Below, piece after piece: positions 34,325 to 41,924 of a stretch of 64,000 nucleotides of DNA. The DNA lies in the NCBI RefSeq assembly GCF_017877135.1, contig NZ_JAGIPH010000006.1:1-64000 (forward strand), read 5' to 3'. The position numbers were made by a program, and so were the translations under genes. This DNA is from Neorhizobium galegae (GTDB lineage Bacteria; Pseudomonadota; Alphaproteobacteria; Rhizobiales; Rhizobiaceae). Numbering within the stretch: position 1 is the stretch's first letter; each line of letters opens with the position of its first letter. Below the pieces are notes generated by a model. The model did no database searches and had not been told where the DNA came from. It saw only the letters and a program-made list of their open reading frames with translations.

Positions 34325-36295
34325 TCAGGCCCGCGCGCGACGCATCAGGAGGATGAGGAAAGGCGCGCCGATCAGCGCCGAGACGAGACCGGCCGGAATT
34401 TCGTAAGGGTAGGCAAGGCTGCGGCCCAGCCAGTCTGCCGCGACCATCAACATGCCGCCGATCAGCGCCCCGCCAAAGAGTTGCGGTGTGGCGCGCACGA
34501 AACCGAGCTGGCGGGAAAGATGCGGCGCCATCAGCCCGACGAAGCTCAGCGGCCCGACGCTCATGGTGGCAGCGGCACTGAGCAGGCCCGCAAGGGTCAG
34601 AAGCAGAAAGCGGGCCCGCCCGACCGGCACGCCGAGCGCAGAGGCCGCAGACGAGCCGAGCGGCAGAAGCTCGAGCCAGCGGCGCATGAACGCACTACCG
34701 GAAATCAGCAGCACGGCGAGAACCGCCGCCATCAGCGCGCCGAAGGCCGACACGCTGTAGGTGGAGCCGCTCATCCATCGCAGGAGGAAGACGGCGCGCG
34801 GATCGCCGGTGGCACCGATCACGCCGATCACTGCATCCACCATGGCGCTCAGCGCAATGCCGGCCAGAAGCACCCGTTCCGGCTGCAGGCCCGAGCGCGC
34901 GGCGAGAAGAAAGATCACCGAGAGCACGGCAAACGCCCCGAGTGCCGAAAAGCCGAGCTGCGCGCCAAGACCGGGCGCTGCAACCAGAAACACCGCAACC
35001 GCCACGCCAAGCGTCGCGCCAGCGCTGATGCCGAGCACTTCCGGGCTTGCCATTTCATTGCCCGTCAGCCGCTGCAGGATCGTTCCGGCAACGGCCAGCA
35101 TGGCGCCGGAAAAGAAGGCAGCGGCGATGCGCGGCAGCCGCAACGCCAGAAGATCGCCGGAGAGATCCGGCGGCATTAGCGTAAAGCCGAGATCGGGACT
35201 GCGGCCGAAGACGAGCGCGACGGCAAGAACCAGAACGGCTGCCGGCAACATCAGGCGCTTGGCAAGACGGGCCGTTGCCGGGTTAAGCGACACAGGTGCC
35301 TCAGCCTCCATCAAGCGGTGGCGGATCTTGAGGCGCGGCAGCAGGATCAGCAGAAGCGGCGAGCCGAAGATGGCGGTGACGGCGCCGGTCGGCAGGAAAT
35401 CGGCAAAAGCACCGGCCGTGGCAAGAAGGGCGGTGTCGGTCAAGAACAGGAGGGCCGCCCCGATCAGCGTCGACCAGACGAGTTGCTGACCGGCGCGTGG
35501 CGCACCGGCAAGGCGGGCGATGGTGGGCGAGACCAGCCCGATAAAGCCGATGACGCCGACGGCGCTGGTGACGAAGGCGGCAAGCGCCACGGCCGCCATG
35601 ACCGCGACCACCCGCAGCCGGACCATATGGACGCCGAGCGCGCGCGCACCTGCATCGCCCAGTTCATTGAGCAGAAGCGGGCGCAGGATGGCTGCAACGA
35701 CAAGGCAGACGAGGGCAAGCTTCGGGGCAAGCGACAGCGGGATCGCCCAGCTCTGTTGCGACAGCGACCCGGCCCCCCAGATGAAGAGGCTGACCAGATA
35801 GCGCTCGTTGAGGAGCATCAGCACGGCCGAGAGGGCACCGCACCAGAGGCTGACGACGAGACCGGACATGACGAGCGAGATGGGGGAAAACTTCTGCCGC
35901 GCTCCCATCAGAAAGACGAGGCCGGCAGCGGCCGCACTGCCGCAAAGCGCCACCAGATCCCGCCCGAAGCCGAGGAGACCGGGGACGAACAGCGTCACGG
36001 CAACCAGTGCCAGATTGGCACCGGCCGAAATGCCAAGCGTGGTGGGAGAAGCAAGCGGATTGCGCAGCACCTGCTGGAAGAGCGCGCCCGACAGCGCAAG
36101 CGAGGCGCCGGCCAGAAGCGCGGTTGCCATGCGCGGCAGTGTAGAATTCAAAAAGACGAGGCGATGCATGGCAGAGCCGGTGGCTGCGTCCGCATTCCCC
36201 ATCAGCACGGCTGCCTGCGGGGCCGCGAGGACAAGCGACAGGCCAAGCAGCATCACGACGATGGCGGCCGGACCGAGATGCGATTTGAGGCTCAT
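34325..36295 (-). CDS. fhuB: Iron-hydroxamate ABC permease, fused two-domain FhuB
   Basis: 656-aa inner-membrane permease (E. coli FhuB is 660 aa) made of two tandem FecCD-type halves. Each half has about 10 helices and carries the family motif: ...RMATALLAGASLALSGALFQQVLRNPLASPTTLGISAGA near residue 60, and ...RIAAAFFSGAMLAVAGTILQRLTGNEMASPEVLGISAGA near residue 385. The start ATG 36295 overlaps the fhuD TGA (ATGA); a longer frame to 36421 lies inside fhuD and is rejected. Last gene of the fhuCDB unit; convergent with the FhuF-like gene. Confidence 0.93.
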   Translation of the reverse strand: MSLKSHLGPAAIVVMLLGLSLVLAAPQAAVLMGNADAATGSAMHRLVFLNSTLPRMATALLAGASLALSGALFQQVLRNPLASPTTLGISAGANLALVAVTLFVPGLLGFGRDLVALCGSAAAAGLVFLMGARQKFSPISLVMSGLVVSLWCGALSAVLMLLNERYLVSLFIWGAGSLSQQSWAIPLSLAPKLALVCLVVAAILRPLLLNELGDAGARALGVHMVRLRVVAVMAAVALAAFVTSAVGVIGFIGLVSPTIARLAGAPRAGQQLVWSTLIGAALLFLTDTALLATAGAFADFLPTGAVTAIFGSPLLLILLPRLKIRHRLMEAEAPVSLNPATARLAKRLMLPAAVLVLAVALVFGRSPDLGFTLMPPDLSGDLLALRLPRIAAAFFSGAMLAVAGTILQRLTGNEMASPEVLGISAGATLGVAVAVFLVAAPGLGAQLGFSALGAFAVLSVIFLLAARSGLQPERVLLAGIALSAMVDAVIGVIGATGDPRAVFLLRWMSGSTYSVSAFGALMAAVLAVLLISGSAFMRRWLELLPLGSSAASALGVPVGRARFLLLTLAGLLSAAATMSVGPLSFVGLMAPHLSRQLGFVRATPQLFGGALIGGMLMVAADWLGRSLAYPYEIPAGLVSALIGAPFLILLMRRARA

Positions 36296-37194
36296 GCCGC
36301 CTGCTCCAGATGGTCGGTGATCAGACGGGCAAAACGCATGGCATCGTTCAGCATACCGAACATCAGCGCGCCGGGCAGCACCGCAAGCTGGCCGGGCCGC
36401 GCAAAGGGCAGCGCCTGCCAAAGCGGGCTTTCTTCCAGTTTCGGCATCACATCCGCCGGAACCGGCTCGAAAATGATCAGGCGCGTCGCGGGATCTTTCA
36501 TCTCCGCCAGCCGCTCGATGCCGATGGTTTCAAAGCCCCAGAAATTGCCGGGCGCCGTCCAGGCATTGGCAAGGCCGATCCGCTGCATGACGTTGTGATA
36601 GAGGCCGGGCGCCGTATAGATGCGGGCATGGCGGGCATCGAGGAAACTCAGAAGCGCCAGCGGCGGCGCACCGATGCGGGCAATGCGCGCGCGGCACTCA
36701 TCGAAAAAGGCTTCCGTGCGGGCGATGAAGGCGTCGCCCTCGTCCTTCCTCTCCACCCGGGCGGCCAGCGCCCGCGTGGCGGCAAAGGCCTTTGGCAGCA
36801 CATCGCCGCCGTCTGCGGTAAACACACCGAGGCTCAGCGTCGGCGCCACCGCCTCCAGCCGTGGCGTCAGGGCCGCATTGAACGGCGTGGTGAGGATCAG
36901 ATCCGGCCGCAGGCTGGTCAGAACCTCGAAATTGATTTCCCAGGAACTGCCGAGATCGACAACCTCTGCCGGCAGGTCCGGCTCGATCACCCAGACATCC
37001 CAGTCCGCACGCGAGGCGACCGCCTTCGGCACGATGCCGAGCGACAGAAGCGTCGAGGCAAGGCCGTAATCGAGGCTGACGATCCGCTGCGGGCCGGCCG
37101 AAAGCGCGAGATCGGGCCTCAGGACACAGGCGGCACCGGCGGCGATGAAGCCGCGTCGGGTCAAGGCAAGGGACATCGGCTTCTCAGCAGACAT
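36292..37194 (-). CDS. fhuD: Periplasmic iron-siderophore binding protein FhuD
   Basis: 300-aa substrate-binding protein of the FhuD/BtuF type. A Tat-type signal (LTRRGFIAAGAACVL) is followed by the family start RIVSLDYGLASTLLSLGIVPKAV and the D-x-G segment EINFEVLTSLRPDLILTTP. It delivers ferric hydroxamates to FhuB. ATG 37194 is chosen over a TTG six bases upstream; either overlaps the 3' end of fhuC by about 11-17 bases. Overlap with fhuB is ATGA. Confidence 0.9.
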   Translation of the reverse strand: MSAEKPMSLALTRRGFIAAGAACVLRPDLALSAGPQRIVSLDYGLASTLLSLGIVPKAVASRADWDVWVIEPDLPAEVVDLGSSWEINFEVLTSLRPDLILTTPFNAALTPRLEAVAPTLSLGVFTADGGDVLPKAFAATRALAARVERKDEGDAFIARTEAFFDECRARIARIGAPPLALLSFLDARHARIYTAPGLYHNVMQRIGLANAWTAPGNFWGFETIGIERLAEMKDPATRLIIFEPVPADVMPKLEESPLWQALPFARPGQLAVLPGALMFGMLNDAMRFARLITDHLEQAA

Positions 37195-37999
37195 AGGCAA
37201 GCGGAATGTCGAGCGCCGGATGGCGCGTCACGTTCATCTCGATGCCGTAGATGTCGTGGAGCGTGTCGGCCGTCATCAGCGCCTGTGGCTCACCTTGTGC
37301 GATCAGGCGGCCGGCCTTCAGCGCATAGAGCCGGTCGCAGAAGCGCGCCGCCATGTTGATGTCGTGCAGCACGATGACGACGCCAAGGCCCTTTTCGTGC
37401 GACAGGCGCCGCACCAGGGCCAGCACCTCCATCTGGTGGGCGATGTCGAGCGCCGAGGTCGGCTCGTCCAGAAGAAGGCAGCCGGTATCCTGCGCCATCA
37501 GCATGGCAAGCCAGGCGCGCTGCCGCTCGCCGCCGGAAAGCGTATCGACCAGGCGATCGGAAAGCTGCTCCATGTGGGTAAGCGCCAGCGCCTCCTCGAC
37601 CTTGTGGGCATCAAGATCGGAAAAACGGCCAAGCGCGCCGTGCCAGGGATAGCGCCCGCAGGCAACCAGTTCCCGCACCGTCATCGTATTGGCCGCCGTC
37701 ACATCCTGCGGCAGATAAGCCACCTGACGGGCAAAGGCCTGGGCGCCCATCGCTTCCAGTGGCTTTTCGCCAAAGAACAGCCTGCCGGCGGTGGGCGCCT
37801 GCTGGCGAGCGAGCAGTTTCAGGAGCGTCGACTTGCCCGACCCGTTATGGCCGACGAGGCCGCAGATCGTGCCGGGTGCAAAGGAAATGGAGATATCCGC
37901 CAGAAGCGAGCGTCCCTCCACCGCAAAGCCCAGCGCCTCGGTGCGAAAGGCCGCCGCCGGACGGGAACCGGGCGATAGATCGGGTGAGCGCGCGTCCAT
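37184..37999 (-). CDS. fhuC: Iron-hydroxamate ABC transporter ATPase FhuC
   Basis: 271-aa ABC ATPase. Walker A GLVGHNGSGKSTLLK, Q-loop VAYLPQDVTA, signature LSGGERQRAWLAMLMAQ, Walker B CLLLDEPTSALD and the switch His in VVIVLHDINMAARFCDRL are all intact. AGGAG lies 7 bases before ATG 37999. First gene of the fhuCDB operon; the promoter region contains a TGA-N9-TCA iron box. Confidence 0.95.
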   Translation of the reverse strand: MDARSPDLSPGSRPAAAFRTEALGFAVEGRSLLADISISFAPGTICGLVGHNGSGKSTLLKLLARQQAPTAGRLFFGEKPLEAMGAQAFARQVAYLPQDVTAANTMTVRELVACGRYPWHGALGRFSDLDAHKVEEALALTHMEQLSDRLVDTLSGGERQRAWLAMLMAQDTGCLLLDEPTSALDIAHQMEVLALVRRLSHEKGLGVVIVLHDINMAARFCDRLYALKAGRLIAQGEPQALMTADTLHDIYGIEMNVTRHPALDIPLAYVC

Positions 38000-38048
38000 G
38001 GCTGTCTCCTGTCGGCAGGGATGGGAACAGCAGCGGGCCTACTAAATA

Positions 38049-38063
38049 TGAATAAGTTTATCA
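38049..38063 (-). promoter_or_regulatory. RirA-type iron box upstream of fhuCDB
   Basis: TGATAAACTTATTCA on the minus strand (plus strand TGAATAAGTTTATCA) matches TGA-N9-TCA and sits 50 bases before fhuC in an AT-rich stretch with candidate promoter hexamers. Its partner in front of the receptor gene suggests joint iron regulation. Confidence 0.5.
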
Positions 38064-38169
38064 AGTATATTTGCGCGGCCATGCGGGAAACGGAAGACGC
38101 GTTGACAGACGCTTGCCTTCCCCGACTGCTCATCAAGTCCAGGACGTAGCTGAGAGCCGCATCCTCAAC

Positions 38170-38290
38170 GCCTTCTCTCCCTCTCCCGCGTGCGGGGAAA
38201 GGGCCGGGGTGAGGGGCTAATCATTTGATAAAGTTCATGAGTTAGCCCCTCATCCGGCTGCCGCCATCTTCACCTCGTCAAGACGGGCGA
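38170..38290. repeat. Palindromic intergenic repeat (rhizobial type)
   Basis: Contains a perfect 11-base dyad, TGAGGGGCTAA (38210-38220) and TTAGCCCCTCA (38242-38252), preceded by a CTCCCTCTCCCGCGTGCGGGGA-like element and followed by CATCCGGCTGCCGCC. These phrases are typical of dispersed palindromic intergenic repeats in Rhizobiaceae. It may also serve as a terminator of the acyl-CoA ligase gene. Confidence 0.6.
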
Positions 38291-38338
38291 AGGGCCTCCG
38301 GGGCCGCCCATACCGCCTGCCCCCGTCCGCAATGAAAC

Positions 38339-39922
38339 TCACGCGGCGCTTCGGGTCTTCCACTCGGCGCGCAGCACATGCTTCATCGGCTTTCCGGCCG
38401 CATTGCGCGGAATGGCGTCGACGAAGATCACATGCGTCGGGCGCTTGTAGGCGGCAAGGCGCTCGCCGCAATGGGCCTTCACGGTTTCGGCGTCGAGGTT
38501 CACATCCGGGCGGCGCACGATGAAGGCTGCCCCCACCTCACCCCAGCGGTCATCGGCAACCCCGATCACGGCCACTTCGCCGACTGCCGGATGACTGCCG
38601 ATGGCAGCTTCCACCTCTGCCGGATAGACGTTCTCGCCGCCGGAAATATACATGTCCTTCAGCCGGTCGGCGATGACATGGAAGCCGTCCTCGTCACAGC
38701 GCACCATGTCGCCGGTGCGGAACCAGCCATCCACGAAGGCGGCTGCCGTCTGCTCCGGCTTCTGCCAGTAGCCGGGCGAGACCGAGGGACCGCGGATCCA
38801 CAATTCGCCGATCTCGCCGCTGTCGCAGTGGCGGCCCTCCTCGTCGCAGATCTTCACCTCGATGAGCGGGGCCGGGAAGCCGACGCTGCCGTGGCGACGG
38901 GCAATCTCCGTCTCGTCGAGCGGCATGTGCATGACGGTGCCCGCCTCGCTCATGCCATAGCCGTTGACCAGCGCCACGCCATCCTTCAGGTAGGCATCCA
39001 CGAGCGGCGGCGGCAGCGGCGCACCGCCGATGAAGATCGCCTTCAGCCGTGCCATGCGTTCGGGCGAATAGCCCTTCTGGTCGCGCAGGATGGACGCCAT
39101 CTGCGGCACGGCGAAATAATGCGTCACGCCGATCTCGTCATCGTTCAGGCAGGCAATCGTGCGCTCGGGCAGAAACCGGTCTGAAATCACCAGTGTGCCG
39201 CCCATCATCAGCGTGGTGCGGGCAATCGCCACAAGGCCGATCGTGTGGAAGAAGGGCAGGTCGCAGAAGGTGACGGAACCGGGCACGACCTCGCCGACGA
39301 ACGAAAAATTCACTGCGGAATAGAAGAGGTTGCGCCGCGTCAGGATGACGCCTTTCGGCGTGCCCGTGGTGCCGGATGTGTAAAGCAGGATCGCCGGCTT
39401 GTCGGCATCGCCGCGCAGCCGCTTCATCGGCGCCGTCTGCGCAAGACGGGCATCGAGACTGCCGTCACCGCCAAGATAAGGCAGGATCGCAAGATGGGGC
39501 GCTGCATTCTTCAGCGCCTGCGCCGCCGCCTCGAATTCCGTTTCGTAGACCACCAGTTCGGGCGTGCAATCGGCAACGATGCCGGTGAGTTCGCCAATGC
39601 CGAGGCGCCAGTTGAGCGGCACGAAGATCGCCCGGATGCGCTGGCAGGCAAAGGCCATGACCAGAAGATCGACGCTGTTGCGCCCAAGGCCCGCCACGCG
39701 GAACCCCTCGCCGCGCGCCTGAAACTTCTCAAACAGAAAGGCGGCACAGCGGGCGATGCGGTCGTCCAGCTGCGCATAGGTGAGCGTCTTGCCCTCGGGC
39801 AGAAGGCGCGTCGCCACCCGCTCCGGCGAGACCCTGGCGCGGTAGCCGACCGGATCTTCTGCTACCAGCGTAAAGGAATTGCCCGCGGCAAAGCCTGCCA
39901 TATCCACTTCGGTCACATGCAT
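38339..39922 (-). CDS. AMP-binding acyl-CoA ligase
   Basis: 527 aa from ATG 39922 (GGAGGC 6 bases upstream; the frame is open to 40180 but crosses the promoter). ANL-superfamily enzyme: P-loop AILLYTSGTTGTPKGVILTRRN, the A5 motif NGYGMSEAGTVMHM, A7/A8 ELWIRGPSVSPGYW and WFRTGDMVRCDEDGF, and the catalytic Lys in RNAAGKPMKHVLR near the C-terminus. It activates a carboxylate with ATP and joins it to CoA. Substrate unknown; the divergent MarR regulator is compatible with aromatic (hydroxycinnamate-type) or fatty acids. Transcribed away from marR-like gene across a 200-base promoter region. Confidence 0.88.
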   Translation of the reverse strand: MHVTEVDMAGFAAGNSFTLVAEDPVGYRARVSPERVATRLLPEGKTLTYAQLDDRIARCAAFLFEKFQARGEGFRVAGLGRNSVDLLVMAFACQRIRAIFVPLNWRLGIGELTGIVADCTPELVVYETEFEAAAQALKNAAPHLAILPYLGGDGSLDARLAQTAPMKRLRGDADKPAILLYTSGTTGTPKGVILTRRNLFYSAVNFSFVGEVVPGSVTFCDLPFFHTIGLVAIARTTLMMGGTLVISDRFLPERTIACLNDDEIGVTHYFAVPQMASILRDQKGYSPERMARLKAIFIGGAPLPPPLVDAYLKDGVALVNGYGMSEAGTVMHMPLDETEIARRHGSVGFPAPLIEVKICDEEGRHCDSGEIGELWIRGPSVSPGYWQKPEQTAAAFVDGWFRTGDMVRCDEDGFHVIADRLKDMYISGGENVYPAEVEAAIGSHPAVGEVAVIGVADDRWGEVGAAFIVRRPDVNLDAETVKAHCGERLAAYKRPTHVIFVDAIPRNAAGKPMKHVLRAEWKTRSAA

Positions 39923-39956
39923 GAATTGCCTCCTCCGGCAGATCGCCTCCACGATC

Positions 39957-39981
39957 AAATAGTATGCAAGACATACGATTT
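39957..39981. promoter_or_regulatory. Probable MarR operator in divergent promoter
   Basis: AAATAGTATG-CAAGA-CATACGATTT has 10-base arms with a single mismatch. It lies between the divergent acyl-CoA ligase and MarR genes, where MarR family operators normally sit, and overlaps candidate -10 (TACTAT) of the ligase promoter. Confidence 0.55.
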
Positions 39982-40122
39982 TACCATGGCCTTGGCAAGA
40001 TGGACGCGGGCCGCGGACGGCCGGAAAGGCGTGTGCCCGTCCTGTTTTTAAAGAGGTTGCGTGCCATGGCGGCCCGGGTCTCATGCCGCTAGACTTTAGC
40101 GCGACAGAAGAAGGACGAATCG

Positions 40123-40644
40123 ATGGCGCCGGATGAAAAGCGGTCTCTTGGCAGGAGGCGGGACAAACAGCCCGCGCCATCCCCCGTGGCCGCCGATAGT
40201 TCAGAGGACGAACTGGAACGCAGCTGGCTGCAGCAGCTTGTGGGCTATCACCTGCGCATGGCGCATCTGGCGCTCTACCGGGATTTTGCCGCAGCCGTTG
40301 CCGATTACGACCTCACGCAGAAACAGCTTGCGGCACTGGAGCTGATCGCCACCAATCCGGGCGCCTCGCAGGTGGATATTGCCCAAGCGCTGTCGATGGA
40401 CCGCGCCACGATGATGAGCATGGTCAAGCGCCTGCTGTCGCGCGGCCTGATCGAACGGCGTGCATCGAAGATCGACCGGCGGCGGCACGAAATCCGGCTG
40501 TCGCCAGAGGGTGTTTCCACGCTCGAGCGCGTCCACGGCATTATCGACCACCACGAGGACAGTTTTCTGGCCGTGCTTTCGGGCGAGGAGCGGGCGCAGC
40601 TCATCACGCTGCTGCGCCGGCTCTATGAGCGGCGCAGCGCCTGA
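40123..40644 (+). CDS. MarR-family transcriptional regulator
   Basis: 173 aa with the winged-helix core NPGASQVDIAQALSMDRATMMSMVKRLLSRGLIERRASKIDRRRHEIRLSPEG and flanking dimerisation helices. MarR proteins are homodimeric repressors usually released by a small aromatic or lipid ligand. It is divergent from the acyl-CoA ligase gene and probably represses it, with the CoA ester or free acid as effector, as in FerR/HcaR-type systems; this pairing is inferred from position. A 25-residue N-terminal basic tail precedes the core. Confidence 0.88.
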   Translation: MAPDEKRSLGRRRDKQPAPSPVAADSSEDELERSWLQQLVGYHLRMAHLALYRDFAAAVADYDLTQKQLAALELIATNPGASQVDIAQALSMDRATMMSMVKRLLSRGLIERRASKIDRRRHEIRLSPEGVSTLERVHGIIDHHEDSFLAVLSGEERAQLITLLRRLYERRSA

Positions 40645-40806
40645 GCTTCCCGCCGACCAGCGCCGTCACCTGCGCCCCAAACCGGGTTTTCCGGGTGATT
40701 TGCGGCTGGACAATGGCTTGCGCGGCTTGACGCATCGGGGGGCTGCGCCCACAAGGCGCTCCAGCCTAACTGTTCTGCACCACGTCTGGATTCGGAGTCT
40801 CCTGCC

Positions 40807-41751
40807 ATGCTGCCGCCCATTGCACTCGTCACGCGTCTTAACCGCGAAGAGGAACAGGCCTGGCTGGAGGTGCTGCGCCGGGCGATGCCCGAGGAGCGCA
40901 TCCTGCCGTTCGGCGAGCTTGAACCGCAGGAGCGCCGGCTTGCCGAAATCGCCATCGTCGCCAATCCCGATCCCGCAGATGTGGCCGCCTTGCCGGGCCT
41001 CTCCTTCATCCACAGCCTCTGGGCAGGCGTCGAGCGGCTCGTCATGGAACTCGGCGTCACGGCGCCGCCCATCGTGCGCCTCGTCGATCCGGAACTGTCG
41101 CGGGTGATGGCGGAAGCAGTGCTCGCCTGGACCTATTACCTGCAGCGCGACATGCCGGCCTACCGAAAATCCCAGAGCGAGAAGGTCTGGGCGCCGCGCG
41201 AATATCGCCATCCAGGCGATGTGGCGATCGGCCTTCTCGGCCTTGGCGCGCTCGGCACGGAAAGTGCCGCCCGGCTCACGCAGGCGGGCTTTCGCGTCGA
41301 GGGCTGGAGCCGTTCGCCAAAGATGCTGGAGAACGTCGTCACCCATCACGGCGAGGAGGGCTTGAAGACGCTTCTTGCCTCCAGCGACATCCTCGTCTGC
41401 CTGCTGCCGCTGACGGCCGAGACGCGCGGCCTTCTGAAGGCCGAGCGGCTGGCGCTGATGCCGCAAGGGGCGTCCCTGATCAATTTTGCCCGCGGCGCCG
41501 TGGTGGTGGCCGAGGATCTCCTCGCCGCCCTTGATCGCGGCCATCTCGAGCATGCCGTGCTCGACGTGTTCGAAAAGGAACCGCTCGAGGAAGGCTCACC
41601 GTTCTGGGCCCATCCGAACGTCACCGTGCTGCCGCATATTTCGGCCCCGACGACGCCGGTGACGGCAGCGCGCATCGTGGCTGGCAACATCGCTGCGTGG
41701 CGGGCAAGCGGCACGCTGCCGAAGACGGTGGATCGCCAGCGCGGCTACTGA
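40807..41751 (+). CDS. D-2-hydroxyacid dehydrogenase (GhrA-like)
   Basis: 314-aa NAD(P)H-dependent reductase resembling glyoxylate/hydroxypyruvate reductase A. Rossmann motif GLLGLGALGTESAARL, the substrate Arg in NFARGAVV, Glu in DVFEKEPL and the catalytic His in VTVLPHISAPT are present. GGAG lies 9 bases before ATG 40807. It is in the same orientation as the MarR gene but 160 bases downstream, so it may be a separate unit. Exact 2-oxoacid substrate not determinable. Confidence 0.87.
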   Translation: MLPPIALVTRLNREEEQAWLEVLRRAMPEERILPFGELEPQERRLAEIAIVANPDPADVAALPGLSFIHSLWAGVERLVMELGVTAPPIVRLVDPELSRVMAEAVLAWTYYLQRDMPAYRKSQSEKVWAPREYRHPGDVAIGLLGLGALGTESAARLTQAGFRVEGWSRSPKMLENVVTHHGEEGLKTLLASSDILVCLLPLTAETRGLLKAERLALMPQGASLINFARGAVVVAEDLLAALDRGHLEHAVLDVFEKEPLEEGSPFWAHPNVTVLPHISAPTTPVTAARIVAGNIAAWRASGTLPKTVDRQRGY

Positions 41752-41852
41752 CCGGGCCACCCTCCCGAACGTCGAGGCCGCCCTGTTGCGCCGCCCGCAA
41801 AACCGTTGCCAAAGGGGCGTATTCTGAGGCATCATCGCAGTTGGGGACCTAT

Positions 41853-41874
41853 CTGCCGCCCATCAAGGCGGCAG
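41853..41874. other. Perfect hairpin upstream of mscS-like gene
   Basis: CTGCCGCC-CATCAA-GGCGGCAG is a perfect 8-base-pair stem in the 173-base gap after the dehydrogenase gene. No T-run follows; it may be a weak terminator or a leader hairpin of the channel gene. Confidence 0.35.
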
Positions 41875-41924
41875 CGGGCGAAGCTTTAGCCAAGAACCGG
41901 GCCGCGCGCCCGTGGATATGACGC

